Positions 24,588-33,450 of a DNA stretch of 64,000 nt are shown here, one piece after another; the first letter of the stretch is position 1, and each line of letters starts with the position of its first letter. The notes below the pieces were generated by a model. That model was not told the DNA's origin, did not search any database, and was given only the letters and a program-made list of their open reading frames with translations. Source of the stretch: an uncultured Lachnospiraceae bacterium (GTDB lineage Bacteria; Bacillota; Clostridia; Lachnospirales; Lachnospiraceae). The translations under genes and the position numbers were made by a program. The stretch is taken from the NCBI GenBank assembly GCA_934351925.1, contig CAKRJT010000006.1, positions 69,764 through 133,763 of the forward strand. The letters run 5' to 3'.

Positions 24588-25094
24588 GTGAAAGAAATAG
24601 ATATAAAAAAGCTTTCAAAAAGATATACTGTAAGAAAACTTAATTTAGATGATGTACAAATGATTTATACATTTTGCAAGAGAAATACACAGTATTATGA
24701 ATATTGTGGAAAAGAACCTTCTATTGAGCTAATAGAGAGAGACATAGAAATTACTCCTCCAGGTATTCCAATCGAACAAAAGTATTATATTGGTTTTTTT
24801 GATAATGGTAAATTAGTTGCAGTAATGGATTTAGTAGATGGATATCCAACTTGTGATTATGTATATATTGGCTTTTTTATGATGGATTGTGAATTACAAG
24901 GGAATGGGATTGGCAGTAAAATAGTTTCTGAATCACTTGAATATTTATCTGGGCAAGGGTTTCAGAAATGCCAGTTGGGAATAGATAAGTATAATCCTCA
25001 ATCAAATCATTTTTGGAGAAAAAATGGTTTTGAAGTAATTAGGGAAGTAGAGATAGAAGAAGGAATTATTTTAGTAGCAGAGAAACAATTGTAA
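24588..25094 (+). CDS. GNAT family N-acetyltransferase
   Basis: This 168-residue protein has the GNAT fold. Motif A with the acetyl-CoA loop is in CELQGNGIGSKIVSESLEYL (QGNGIG near residues 104-109), preceded by the FFDNGKLVAVMDLVDGYP strand pair. The later NPQSNHFWRKNGFEVIREVE is typical of small-molecule acetyltransferases. The start is GTG 24588 after AGAGGTG. It is AT-rich and the last member of the repeat-bounded series. The substrate is unknown. Confidence 0.85.
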   Translation: MKEIDIKKLSKRYTVRKLNLDDVQMIYTFCKRNTQYYEYCGKEPSIELIERDIEITPPGIPIEQKYYIGFFDNGKLVAVMDLVDGYPTCDYVYIGFFMMDCELQGNGIGSKIVSESLEYLSGQGFQKCQLGIDKYNPQSNHFWRKNGFEVIREVEIEEGIILVAEKQL

Positions 25095-25135
25095 TTTATA
25101 AATTCAAATAGACCAACAGAAGGAGAGGTGATTAC

Positions 25136-25345
25136 ATGGAAATTTTATATGAATTATCGTGGCTGTGGGAAACGCTGGGAATTGCACTTGGAGTTGCTGC
25201 TGTCTGCGTGGCTTGCACAGCACTGGTATGCAAGGCAGCGAAGAAGAAACTCAGTAAAAAGCTGCTGGCAGTCATAGGAGTGGTGGCATTTGTCGCTGCA
25301 ATTCTGGCGGTTATTCTGGCTGCCCGGACACCTATGCCGCTTTGA
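25136..25345 (+). CDS. small membrane protein of unknown function
   Basis: This 69-residue protein has two hydrophobic helices (TLGIALGVAAVCVACTALVCKA and LLAVIGVVAFVAAILAVILAA) joined by a lysine-rich loop KKKLSKK, with a short periplasmic tail. AGGAGAGGTG precedes ATG 25136. Its base composition resembles the polyamine genes rather than the AT-rich cassettes, so it may be an original operon member just upstream of aguA. A perfect inverted repeat follows its stop. I do not recognise the family. Confidence 0.65.
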   Translation: MEILYELSWLWETLGIALGVAAVCVACTALVCKAAKKKLSKKLLAVIGVVAFVAAILAVILAARTPMPL

Positions 25346-25354
25346 GAGGTGGCA

Positions 25355-25379
25355 ATACAGCAAGCGATGCTTGCTGTAT
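25355..25379. repeat. perfect inverted repeat upstream of aguA
   Basis: ATACAGCAAGC and GCTTGCTGTAT flank GAT. No immediate T-run follows (GCAGCGGTG comes next), so it is a weak terminator candidate or a processing/regulatory hairpin between the small membrane gene and aguA. Confidence 0.6.
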
Positions 25380-25481
25380 GCAGCGGTGTAAAAATGGTAT
25401 TTGTTTTATTCGGAAATACTCCAACAGATGGTTGAAGAAAAATGGGGAAACAATTAAAAATAGAAATAAGAGGAAAATCAA

Positions 25482-26738
25482 ATGAGAATATTCAACAGTA
25501 CCCCAAGGGATGACAATTTCAGAATGCCGGGTGAGTTTGAGAGACATCAGGGCTGCATTATGATATGGCCGGTAAGACCCGGCTCATGGATATATGGCGG
25601 TAAGGCTGCGAAGAAGGTATTCGCTAAGATTGCGGCAATAATTGCACAGAGTGAGCATGTCTATATGCTTGCCGACCATGAACATCTGAAAGAAGCTCAT
25701 GAGCATCTGAAGGAAGCATATGAGCATCTAAAAGAAGCTCATGAGCACCTAGCTCAGGAGCAAAAAAATCCTAAGGATACCAAGGCGGATTTTTCAGAAA
25801 CCCTGCAGCATAAAGAAGAAGTGCACCATATGCTTGAATGGCAGGTTACATGTGCGGGCAAAGGAATAGAGGTTGTCGAGCTTGAGTCCGATGATGCATG
25901 GGCGCGCGATGTGGCACCGACCTTTGTGAAAAATGCAGACGGCATCGTGAGAGGCATCAACTGGAGCTTTAACGCATGGGGCGGTGATTATGACGGGCTG
26001 TATGCAGATTGGACGAAGGATAATCTGGTTGCAAAGCGCTTTCTTGAGTATGCGGGCTTTGACTGTTATGACGCGGAGCCGTTTGTGCTGGAGGGTGGTT
26101 CGATACATTCGGACGGCGATGGAACCATGCTGGTTACGGAGAGCTGTCTGTGCAGTCCGGGAAGAAATCCGAAGCTTGGAAAGGCACAGATTGAGGAAAA
26201 GCTGAAGCAGTACTGCAATGTGGAAAAGGTGGTATGGCTTCCGTGCGGGATATATCAGGATGAGACTAACGAGCATGTCGATAATGTATGTGCTTTTGTG
26301 CGTCCGGGTGAGGTCGTGCTCGCGTGGACGGACAAGGAGGACGACCCACAGTATGATATGAGCAAAAAATGCCTTGAGGTCTTAGAAAGCGAGACGGACG
26401 CAAAGGGAAGGCATTTTAAGGTGCATAAGCTTTATATACCTGAAAAGCCCGTGTGCATAACCGAGGAGGAGCTTGCCGGCTTTGAGTTCGAGCCGGGCGA
26501 GGATGAGAGAAGTGCGGGTGAGCGGCTTGCAGCCTCCTATGTGAATTTCTATATCTCAAATGGTGCGATTGTGCTGCCACAATTCGGAGATGTGAACGAT
26601 GAGAAGGCGGTTGCGGTACTTAAGGAAGCCTTCCCTGACAGAAATATCGTCCCGGTGTACGCGCGCGACATAATTGTCGGCGGCGGAAATATTCATTGTA
26701 TAACACAGCAGATACCGGCTCAGGAGGTTAATGAATAG
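25482..26738 (+). CDS. aguA: agmatine deiminase with internal heptad-repeat insertion
   Basis: This 418-residue enzyme of the guanidino-group-modifying superfamily hydrolyses agmatine to N-carbamoylputrescine and ammonia. Recognisable parts are RMPGEFERHQGCIMIWP (14-30), the DDAWARDVAPTFV segment (137-149), EGGSIHSDGDGT, the ETNEHVDNVCAF region, and the C-terminal GGGNIHCITQQ with nucleophile C406. It is about 40-50 residues longer than usual because of an insertion near residues 67-112 that begins with three exact-length copies of a seven-residue unit (EHLKEAH, EHLKEAY, EHLKEAH) and a partial fourth. ATG 25482 follows AAGAGGAAAATCAA. Confidence 0.93.
   Translation: MRIFNSTPRDDNFRMPGEFERHQGCIMIWPVRPGSWIYGGKAAKKVFAKIAAIIAQSEHVYMLADHEHLKEAHEHLKEAYEHLKEAHEHLAQEQKNPKDTKADFSETLQHKEEVHHMLEWQVTCAGKGIEVVELESDDAWARDVAPTFVKNADGIVRGINWSFNAWGGDYDGLYADWTKDNLVAKRFLEYAGFDCYDAEPFVLEGGSIHSDGDGTMLVTESCLCSPGRNPKLGKAQIEEKLKQYCNVEKVVWLPCGIYQDETNEHVDNVCAFVRPGEVVLAWTDKEDDPQYDMSKKCLEVLESETDAKGRHFKVHKLYIPEKPVCITEEELAGFEFEPGEDERSAGERLAASYVNFYISNGAIVLPQFGDVNDEKAVAVLKEAFPDRNIVPVYARDIIVGGGNIHCITQQIPAQEVNE
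25680..25757 (+). repeat. 21-bp tandem repeat inside aguA
   Basis: Three units start at 25680, 25701 and 25722, each GA(A/G)CATCT(G/A)AA(A/G)GAAGC followed by (T/A)(C/T)AT, and a degenerate fourth starts at 25743. The units differ at silent sites, so the expansion is not brand new. It is in frame and keeps the gene open. Confidence 0.9.
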
Positions 26739-26818
26739 GTGCATACAGGGAAGTATGCCGGATGCTGCAATAATAGTATTCGGAGCAGGTTATTTTGAGT
26801 GATTGGAGGCAAAATAAT

Positions 26819-27367
26819 ATGACAAAGCTTGATAATTTTGTTGACATGATGACGGGACATTTTGATAATAAGGAACAGTTTGGGATGCTGCAGGCGGCGG
26901 GGAAAATATATCCTTACGCGGAGCATGTAAATACCGTCTGTAATGACAAAATAAAAAATCTTCCTGAGGATTTCAACGGAAAATTTGTTGTTGAAGAAAG
27001 TTATTATGAAACCAATGGAAAACGTCATGCATCACCACATCTTTTCCTTATTACGGAGACTGAGGACGGGATACTTCTTTCCTCCTATGAAATTCCGGAG
27101 GGTGAAGACAAGGGGACATTTTCGTATGCCTCTATGAGAAATGTTGATTACGCTGAATTGAAAAAATCTGAAAAATTTACCCCGGCACTTTACCATGAAA
27201 GCTCCGGAAGCTGGGAGGGAGGCAGCATAAGCAGCTTCTCGCCGGTCATGACCTTCAAGCTTTGGGAAAGATTTTCCGAGAGTTGTCTGGAGGTATCTGA
27301 AAGCATGGAGGTTAACGGAAAGAGAACCTTCGGATATGATGAACCGATTATTTATAAGAGGGTGTAA
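26819..27367 (+). CDS. hypothetical protein, possibly CpcT/CpeT-like
   Basis: This 182-residue protein lies between aguA and aguB. ATG 26819 follows TTGGAGGC. Its opening KLDNFVDMMTGHFDNKEQF, then a beta-rich body (FVVEESYYETNGKRHASPHLFLITETEDGILLSSYEIPEG), resembles the CpcT/CpeT chromophore-lyase-like fold, in which an FxNxEQ motif is shared. That family has distant members in non-photosynthetic bacteria. No bilin role makes sense here. Its conserved place inside the polyamine operon suggests a supporting role, which I cannot specify. Confidence 0.6.
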   Translation: MTKLDNFVDMMTGHFDNKEQFGMLQAAGKIYPYAEHVNTVCNDKIKNLPEDFNGKFVVEESYYETNGKRHASPHLFLITETEDGILLSSYEIPEGEDKGTFSYASMRNVDYAELKKSEKFTPALYHESSGSWEGGSISSFSPVMTFKLWERFSESCLEVSESMEVNGKRTFGYDEPIIYKRV

Positions 27368-27507
27368 TATTATGATATCAGTGGCAAAGGGTAAGAAGTC
27401 CGATGCAAGCTTGCCTGCATGAGAATTTTTGATATTGTGGCACGCAGATACATGAATGTAATGCAGACAGCAGAGGAAGAGCACCCTGCAGTGAAGAAAG
27501 GAGAAAT

Positions 27508-28380
27508 ATGAGAACCGTAAAATACGCAGGAATACAGATGTCCTGCACCGGAAATGTGCAGGAAAATATTGAGAAGGCGGAGCGTCTTGTGAGGGAGGCT
27601 GCGGCGGACGGAGCGCAGATTATCCTGCTTCCGGAGCTTTTTGAGAATTGGTATTTTTGTCAGGAGAGAAATTACGAGTCATATAAGCTTGCCAAGCCTC
27701 TTATGGAGAACGATGCCGTCCTGCATTTTCAGAAGGTGGCAAAGGAGCTTGCGGTTGTGCTGCCGATAAGCTTCTATGAGAGGGATATAAATGTGTACTA
27801 TAATTCCGTTGCCGTGATAGATGCGGACGGAAGCATACTTGGTGTATACAGAAAGACACATATTCCGGATGACCATTACTATCAGGAAAAGTTCTATTTC
27901 ACACCTGGAGATACCGGCTTTAAGGTGTGGGATACGAAATACGCGAGAATTGGCGTCGGGATATGCTGGGATCAGTGGTTTCCGGAGACGGCGAGGGGAA
28001 TGGCGGTACAGGGGGCGGAGCTGTTATTTTATCCGACCGCTATAGGCAGCGAGCCGATACTTGACTGTGACAGCATGCCGCATTGGAGACGCTGCATGCA
28101 GGGACATGCCGCCTGCAATATCGTGCCCGTGGTCGCCGCGAACAGATACGGGCTTGAGAGCGTGGCACCATCTAAGGACAACGGTGGTCAGAAATCAGAA
28201 CTGCTTTTTTATGGGTCGTCCTTTGTCACTGATGAGACAGGTGAGCTTGTCTGCCAGGCGTCGAGGGATAAGGAGGAGATTGTATATGGGCAGTCGGACC
28301 TCGATGCAGTGCGCGATATGCGCGACAGCTGGGGGCTTTTCAGGGACAGGAGACCGGAAATTTATAAAAAGTTAATTTGA
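27508..28380 (+). CDS. aguB: N-carbamoylputrescine amidase
   Basis: This 290-residue enzyme of the nitrilase superfamily carries the Glu-Lys-Cys triad: E43 in LLPELFENWYF, K116 in VYRKTHIP and C153 in GVGICWDQWFPE. The PDDHYYQEKFYF segment after the lysine is typical of AguB. It hydrolyses N-carbamoylputrescine to putrescine, ammonia and carbon dioxide, supplying substrate to the carboxyspermidine branch. AAAGGAG precedes ATG 27508. A terminator follows, ending the polyamine locus. Confidence 0.95.
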   Translation: MRTVKYAGIQMSCTGNVQENIEKAERLVREAAADGAQIILLPELFENWYFCQERNYESYKLAKPLMENDAVLHFQKVAKELAVVLPISFYERDINVYYNSVAVIDADGSILGVYRKTHIPDDHYYQEKFYFTPGDTGFKVWDTKYARIGVGICWDQWFPETARGMAVQGAELLFYPTAIGSEPILDCDSMPHWRRCMQGHAACNIVPVVAANRYGLESVAPSKDNGGQKSELLFYGSSFVTDETGELVCQASRDKEEIVYGQSDLDAVRDMRDSWGLFRDRRPEIYKKLI

Positions 28381-28432
28381 CTTAACGAGTGATGAAGTGT
28401 ATATTTTTCAGCATATGTTACGTTAAATAAGG

Positions 28433-28471
28433 AAAAGCTGTTTGCCGTTACACAGGGCAGACGGCTTTTTG
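28433..28471 (+). terminator. terminator of the polyamine locus
   Basis: AAAAGCTGTTTGCC pairs with GGGCAGACGGCTTTT around an ACACA-containing loop, with the T-run in the right arm. Confidence 0.85.
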
Positions 28472-28606
28472 CTATCATTATTTAACCATGCAGAGTAAAA
28501 GAGCAGATAGAATCTGAGCTGGTTGTGCAGCAGACATCATAAAGCGGCTTTATAGAAAATTTCTGTTTTTTAACTCAAAATATTGTCTGCGGAAATGGAG
28601 AGAAGA

Positions 28607-31243
28607 ATGCTTCAGTTAAAAAACATTGTCAAGGACTATGTGAGCGGCGACACCACCGTGCAGGCACTAAAGGGAATTGACATCACCTTCAGGGACAGCG
28701 AGTTCGTGTCGATTCTAGGACAGTCCGGCTGTGGAAAGACAACGCTGTTAAATATCATAGGAGGTCTTGACCAGTACACAAGCGGCGACCTTATAATTAA
28801 TGGAAGGTCTACCACGAAGTATAAGGATTCTGACTGGGATACCTACCGTAATCACACAATAGGCTTCGTGTTCCAGAGCTATAACCTTATACCGCACCAG
28901 TCGGTTCTGTCCAATGTAGAGCTTGCGCTGACACTCTCAGGTGTTTCTAAGGCGGAGAGAAGAAAAAGAGCCGTTGAGGTGCTTGAGAAGGTCGGTCTCG
29001 GCGACCAGATACATAAGAAGCCTAACCAGATGTCCGGCGGACAGATGCAGAGGGTTGCCATAGCAAGAGCACTTGTGAACAATCCGGATATACTGCTTGC
29101 CGATGAGCCGACAGGCGCACTCGATTCAGCCACGAGTATCCAGATTATGGAGCTGTTAAAGGAGATATCCAAGGACAGGCTTATTATTATGGTAACTCAT
29201 AATCCGGAGCTTGCAGAGAAATATTCATCACGAATTGTAAGACTTTTAGATGGCAAGGTTACGGATGATACCATGCCGTATGAGCCGACGGACAGCAGGG
29301 TTACGGAGAATAACAAGGCTAAGAGGGTAAAGAAAAAGAAAGGCACATCCATGTCATTTTTGACGGCATTGTCCCTCAGTGCCAATAACCTTATGACCAA
29401 GAAGGGAAGAACTCTGCTTACTGCGTTTGCAGGCAGTATCGGTATCATAGGAATTGCACTTATTCTTGCACTTTCGAGTGGCTTTCAGAGCTATATAAAA
29501 AGGGTTGAGGAGGATACGCTTTCCTCATATCCAATAGCCATTGAGGAGGAGCAGGTTGATTATTCGAGCATGATGAGTGCCTTTATGGGGCAGCATGTCG
29601 GTGAAGCGTCCGAGAAGGAGGACGGAAAAATCTACTCCAACAACATTATAAGCGAGATGTTAAATTCCATGATGTCACAGGTTCAGGTGAATAATCTTGC
29701 AGATTTTAAGAAATTTATCGAGGACAGGAATAACGGCTTTGATGAGCTTGTGAGCGATATTCAGTATGGATATTCAACCACACTCAATATATATAAGGAG
29801 GACACCTCAGACGGAATAGTCCAGGTAAATCCCAGTACGGTGCTTGACACCATAGGGATGGGACAGCTTTCGGGAATGTCAGGTTCTTCAATGATGAGTT
29901 CGTCCATGATGGGTGGAGGCTCATGGGATGTGTGGAGCGAGCTTATCGGTAACCGGACTCTCCTTGAGTCACAGTACGATGTGATTGCAGGAAGATGGCC
30001 GAACGCTTACAATGAGATTGTTCTGATTGTCGACGAAAATAATGAAATCAGCGATTATGCGCTGTATGCACTTGGACTTAAGGATCAGAATGAAGTGGCT
30101 GATACAATGACACGCCTTGCAAAGGGTGAGGAGGTTGTAAGCTATAAGACAGAGTATACCTATGAGGATATTCTTGATTTGAGATATCGTCTCATTGTAA
30201 ATACTGATTTCTACAGCTACAATGAGGAAAATGACAGCTATACCGATGTGCGTGAGGCTGAGGACAGCTACAGGGCTGCCATTGCAGACGGAATCCAGCT
30301 TCAGGTTGTGGGTATTTTAAGACCGGATCCGGACGCTGTGACAGGTGCCGTGAGCGGTTCTGTGGGCTATACGAGTGCGCTTATGGAGTATGTAATCAAT
30401 CAGATTAATGCGTCGGATATTGTCAAGAAACAGGCAGCAGACCCTGAGACGGATGTAATCACAGGATTGCCTTTTACCAAGGATGGCGAGGAGGTCGAGA
30501 TGGAGAGCACCTTCGACATCACGACACTTACACCCGAGCAGCAGGCATATCTTGCTTCGCTGTCACAGGAGGAGCTTGAGGAGCTCATGGCATCCTACAT
30601 GCAGCCGGCAACCTCATCTGCAACCTATGATGGCAATATGGAGGCATTTGGCGTGGCTGACCTTGAAAAACCAAGCTCCATTATGATTTATCCTGTGGAC
30701 TTTGCCTCAAAGGATATGATATCCGATAAGATATCAGAGTACAACGATGCTGTCCGTGCTGAGGGCAGAGAGGAATCGATAATCAATTACACCGATTATA
30801 TCGGACTTATGATGTCATCGATAAGCACCATAATAAACGCAATCTCCTATGTGCTCATCGCGTTTGTTGCGATATCGCTCGTGGTTTCCTCGATAATGAT
30901 TGGTATTATCACATACATCTCCGTTCTCGAGAGAACGAAGGAAATAGGTATCTTAAGAAGTATAGGTGCTTCTAAGCACGATATCTCGATGGTATTCAAT
31001 GCGGAGACGCTCATAGTCGGTTTCGTGTCTGGAGCTATGGGAATTATAGTGACCATGCTGCTGATTATTCCGATAAATGCCATAATTATGAACCTCTCCG
31101 GCATATCGAATGTTGCCGGGCTTCCATGGATGGCAGCACTTATCCTTGTGCTTATAAGCATGGCACTCACGTTTATCGCGGGACTTATCCCTGCTAAGAT
31201 GGCGGCTAAGAAGGATCCGGTTGTGGCACTTAGAAGTGAGTAA
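28607..31243 (+). CDS. MacB-like ABC exporter (ATPase fused to FtsX permease)
   Basis: This 878-residue fusion has an N-terminal LolD/MacB ATPase (1-225) with Walker A LGQSGCGKTTLL, signature MSGGQMQRVAIARAL, Walker B LLADEPTGALD and an H-loop in VTHN. A charged linker (KAKRVKKKKG), a first membrane helix near 265-290 (TAFAGSIGIIGIALILALSSGF), a large extracytoplasmic domain of about 440 residues with a Ser/Met-rich turn (SGMSGSSMMSSSMMGGGS), and three C-terminal FtsX helices (with LERTKEIGILRSIGASKHDI) complete it. ATG 28607 follows GGAGAGAAG. It probably exports a peptide or drug or senses cell-wall stress; the substrate is unknown. Confidence 0.9.
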   Translation: MLQLKNIVKDYVSGDTTVQALKGIDITFRDSEFVSILGQSGCGKTTLLNIIGGLDQYTSGDLIINGRSTTKYKDSDWDTYRNHTIGFVFQSYNLIPHQSVLSNVELALTLSGVSKAERRKRAVEVLEKVGLGDQIHKKPNQMSGGQMQRVAIARALVNNPDILLADEPTGALDSATSIQIMELLKEISKDRLIIMVTHNPELAEKYSSRIVRLLDGKVTDDTMPYEPTDSRVTENNKAKRVKKKKGTSMSFLTALSLSANNLMTKKGRTLLTAFAGSIGIIGIALILALSSGFQSYIKRVEEDTLSSYPIAIEEEQVDYSSMMSAFMGQHVGEASEKEDGKIYSNNIISEMLNSMMSQVQVNNLADFKKFIEDRNNGFDELVSDIQYGYSTTLNIYKEDTSDGIVQVNPSTVLDTIGMGQLSGMSGSSMMSSSMMGGGSWDVWSELIGNRTLLESQYDVIAGRWPNAYNEIVLIVDENNEISDYALYALGLKDQNEVADTMTRLAKGEEVVSYKTEYTYEDILDLRYRLIVNTDFYSYNEENDSYTDVREAEDSYRAAIADGIQLQVVGILRPDPDAVTGAVSGSVGYTSALMEYVINQINASDIVKKQAADPETDVITGLPFTKDGEEVEMESTFDITTLTPEQQAYLASLSQEELEELMASYMQPATSSATYDGNMEAFGVADLEKPSSIMIYPVDFASKDMISDKISEYNDAVRAEGREESIINYTDYIGLMMSSISTIINAISYVLIAFVAISLVVSSIMIGIITYISVLERTKEIGILRSIGASKHDISMVFNAETLIVGFVSGAMGIIVTMLLIIPINAIIMNLSGISNVAGLPWMAALILVLISMALTFIAGLIPAKMAAKKDPVVALRSE

Positions 31244-31311
31244 ATGAGGATAAGTTAATTAAGTTTATTATATTTTAAATACATTTTTAAAAAATTGAAG
31301 AAATTATAACG

Positions 31312-31356
31312 AAAAAAGGTATGAAATGTCAATAGGGTGTTTCATACCTTTTTGTT
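31312..31356. terminator. bidirectional terminator between convergent genes
   Basis: AAAAAAGGTATGAAA pairs with TTTCATACCTTTTT. A- and T-runs on both sides let it serve the MacB gene on the plus strand and the patatin gene on the minus strand. Confidence 0.85.
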
Positions 31357-31452
31357 TTGCATATTTTAGCTATAACCATAAGATTTAAACAGAATAATTA
31401 ACGGAAACTTTTTGTATGTTGTATAGTTGTCAGAGAATTTATTTCTTGGAAT

Positions 31453-32694
31453 TTAGTTATCATTTCCGAGAAAATTTTTCAGTTTATCGATATTGCTGCC
31501 CGCGCTGTTTAGCGCGCGTCTGCGCTTCAATGTGGCGAGAATTTTTTCGTAGTCGGCATCTTCGCGGCGCTTCTTCTCGGTCTGATTAATAGGCATGCCG
31601 TTTAATCTGTACATTCTTAGGCTGAAGGTTCTGAGCGTGTCATAGTAGCCTAAAAGTATGCGGAAGTCCACGTTTTTGTTGTTAAATTCGAGTGTTCCGT
31701 CAAAGAGGTCACCGATTTCACGGCTTGGCACAATCTCAACCACCTCCTTGAACTTAGAATATAGGGAAGTGTCGACTTTGTCATCCGGTTCAAGCTTCAC
31801 AACGATGAGATTATCCGCGCCTACAGAGGTCATAGGATATACAGGAACATTGTCTGCAAGACCGCCATCGCGGTATACATTTCCGTGGATAATCTCAGGA
31901 GGATAGATGTATGGCATAGCCGATGAGGCGAGCAGAAAACTCTTTGCGTCCTCGGGTGTGACCTCGTTTAGACTGATATACTCAGCCTGCGGCCTTTCGT
32001 TGAGACATTCGATGCAGTCCGAATTGTATCCGGACACGCAGACGTAGGCAGGGATATGTGAGGCTGCGAGATTATCAAGCGTAAGATATTTGTCGATAAT
32101 CCATATAAGCCCGTCGCGAGAGCACAGACCATCTGTGAGTGTGCGCTTGACGAGAGTGTCGAGAGGTCCTATTATGGTATCAAAATTGATATTGAGAAAC
32201 TGCTTTGGCATAATCGAGGTCCAGATGGTTTTCGCATCGTCGAACCCGCCAAGCGATATGAGTGCGGCATTTAAAGCGCCGACAGAGGAGCCGGACACTG
32301 CAACAAGGTTCTTCTCAAGCCGGATTTCGCGAAGCGCCTCCCATACGCCGAGCTGGTAAGCACCCTTTGCACCGCCGCCTGCGAGCACCAGCGCCCATTT
32401 TTCGCCGGAAGAGAAATCGTCCTTGGTGATAATCGGTGCATTGATATCCTCGAGCGTTATTTTGTGGGTATCGGCAGCTTTTTCGGAGTCATTCTGACTA
32501 CCTTCGGTTTTGGCGTAGTCTGAAATGGTATCTTTTGCAGCCGCGACGGTATTACTTGTATCACTTTCGACAACAGCCCTGTGGCCCGTCATCTCATCCC
32601 ATATCTTCTGTCGGGTCTCATTCTGCACCTGTATTTCATCGTCAACCTCAGCCTCGAGCTGCCTCAATTTTTCTGATAAATCAATCTCATTCAT
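31453..32694 (-). CDS. patatin-like phospholipase
   Basis: This 413-residue protein has a hydrophilic N-terminal extension of about 95 residues, partly coiled coil, and a patatin domain. The oxyanion loop is GGGAKGAYQLG (106-116), the nucleophile serine is S137 in SGSSVGAL, and the dyad aspartate is D276 in YRDGGLADN. It should be a serine acyl hydrolase acting on phospholipid or other acyl esters. No signal peptide is present, so it is cytosolic or delivered otherwise. AGAGGAGGGGAAGG on the minus strand precedes ATG 32694. The C-terminal part (RILLGYYDTLRTFSLRMYR) is typical of bacterial forms. Confidence 0.92.
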   Translation of the reverse strand: MNEIDLSEKLRQLEAEVDDEIQVQNETRQKIWDEMTGHRAVVESDTSNTVAAAKDTISDYAKTEGSQNDSEKAADTHKITLEDINAPIITKDDFSSGEKWALVLAGGGAKGAYQLGVWEALREIRLEKNLVAVSGSSVGALNAALISLGGFDDAKTIWTSIMPKQFLNINFDTIIGPLDTLVKRTLTDGLCSRDGLIWIIDKYLTLDNLAASHIPAYVCVSGYNSDCIECLNERPQAEYISLNEVTPEDAKSFLLASSAMPYIYPPEIIHGNVYRDGGLADNVPVYPMTSVGADNLIVVKLEPDDKVDTSLYSKFKEVVEIVPSREIGDLFDGTLEFNNKNVDFRILLGYYDTLRTFSLRMYRLNGMPINQTEKKRREDADYEKILATLKRRRALNSAGSNIDKLKNFLGNDN

Positions 32695-32762
32695 TACCTT
32701 CCCCTCCTCTTAAATCAAACAGTCATATTAGATAATTGTAAAGTTAAATTTAATATTGAACA

Positions 32763-32902
32763 GTTGTGTAATTTTTCCGGTACGCTACCAGACCTTTTTG
32801 AAAACGTCGGTGTTTATCGGCTGTGTTTTAGCCGATTATGCACCGCTACGCTTTCAAAGGAGTGAGAACGTGTCTGGAAGTGTACCGGAAAAATTACACA
32901 AC
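32763..32902. repeat. 140-bp imperfect inverted-repeat element
   Basis: Arms 32763-32793 and 32872-32902 match at 29 of 31 positions as reverse complements (outer arm GTTGTGTAATTTTTCCGGTA). The 78-bp middle has further nested pairs: CCTTTTTGAAAACG with CGCTTTCAAAGG, CGGTG with CACCG, CGGCT with AGCCG. Nearly the whole element can form one long hairpin. It contains no gene and sits between two minus-strand genes. Confidence 0.85.
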
Positions 32903-32912
32903 GTCCGTTTAA

Positions 32913-33362
32913 TTACAATTTCGCAATCCCCTTTTTCACAATCCTGACTCCGATAAGCGACATGAACATAATTCCGATACTTATGCCGAGTGCTGTCTCA
33001 ATGGTCGTCACAAAGTATTTTTCAAACAGTACGGTGTCGTTGCTGATGACTGCTGACATGGTATAGAAAAGTCCGCCGCCCGGTATCATCGGCATTATTG
33101 ACGGAATTAGGAAAACGGTTGTAGGAGCTTTTTTGATGCGCGCCAGCATCTCGGAATACAGGGTTGCAAATGCCGCAGCCAGCATGTTTGTTATAAATGC
33201 GTTTGTGGTAATGAACTGTGATGCGAGGATGTAGATTATCCACGCAAGCGAGCCGCCTGCGGAGGCATACAAAAGCTTGTCGCGTCTTATGTTAAAGAGT
33301 ATGGAATAGCCGCCCGCTCCGAGACCGGCGGCAATCACCTGAATAATGTATTTCTGTATCAT
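32913..33362 (-). CDS. threonine/serine exporter, small membrane subunit (ThrE C-terminal domain)
   Basis: This 149-residue, four-helix membrane protein corresponds to the second (ThrE_2) domain of ThrE-type amino acid exporters: GLGAGGYSILFNIRRDKLLYASAGGSLAWIIY and VFLIPSIMPMIPGGGLFYTM, the latter with a conserved PxxPGG. ATG 33362 follows ATGAGG on the minus strand; longer starts run into the upstream gene. The first domain is encoded just upstream as a separate gene, a normal split arrangement. It should export threonine, serine or small peptides together with that partner. Confidence 0.88.
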   Translation of the reverse strand: MIQKYIIQVIAAGLGAGGYSILFNIRRDKLLYASAGGSLAWIIYILASQFITTNAFITNMLAAAFATLYSEMLARIKKAPTTVFLIPSIMPMIPGGGLFYTMSAVISNDTVLFEKYFVTTIETALGISIGIMFMSLIGVRIVKKGIAKL

Positions 33363-33450
33363 GATAATCCTCATTCCGCCGCCAAGCTGCGGCACAAATA
33401 GTAATGAAAAATCCGCGGAGGCGATTTTCCATCTGTCATAAAAACAATTT

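Noticed and set aside
25680..25757. Possible CRISPR-like direct repeats
   Set aside because: The 21-bp units are contiguous, in frame with aguA and have no spacers; no cas genes are present.
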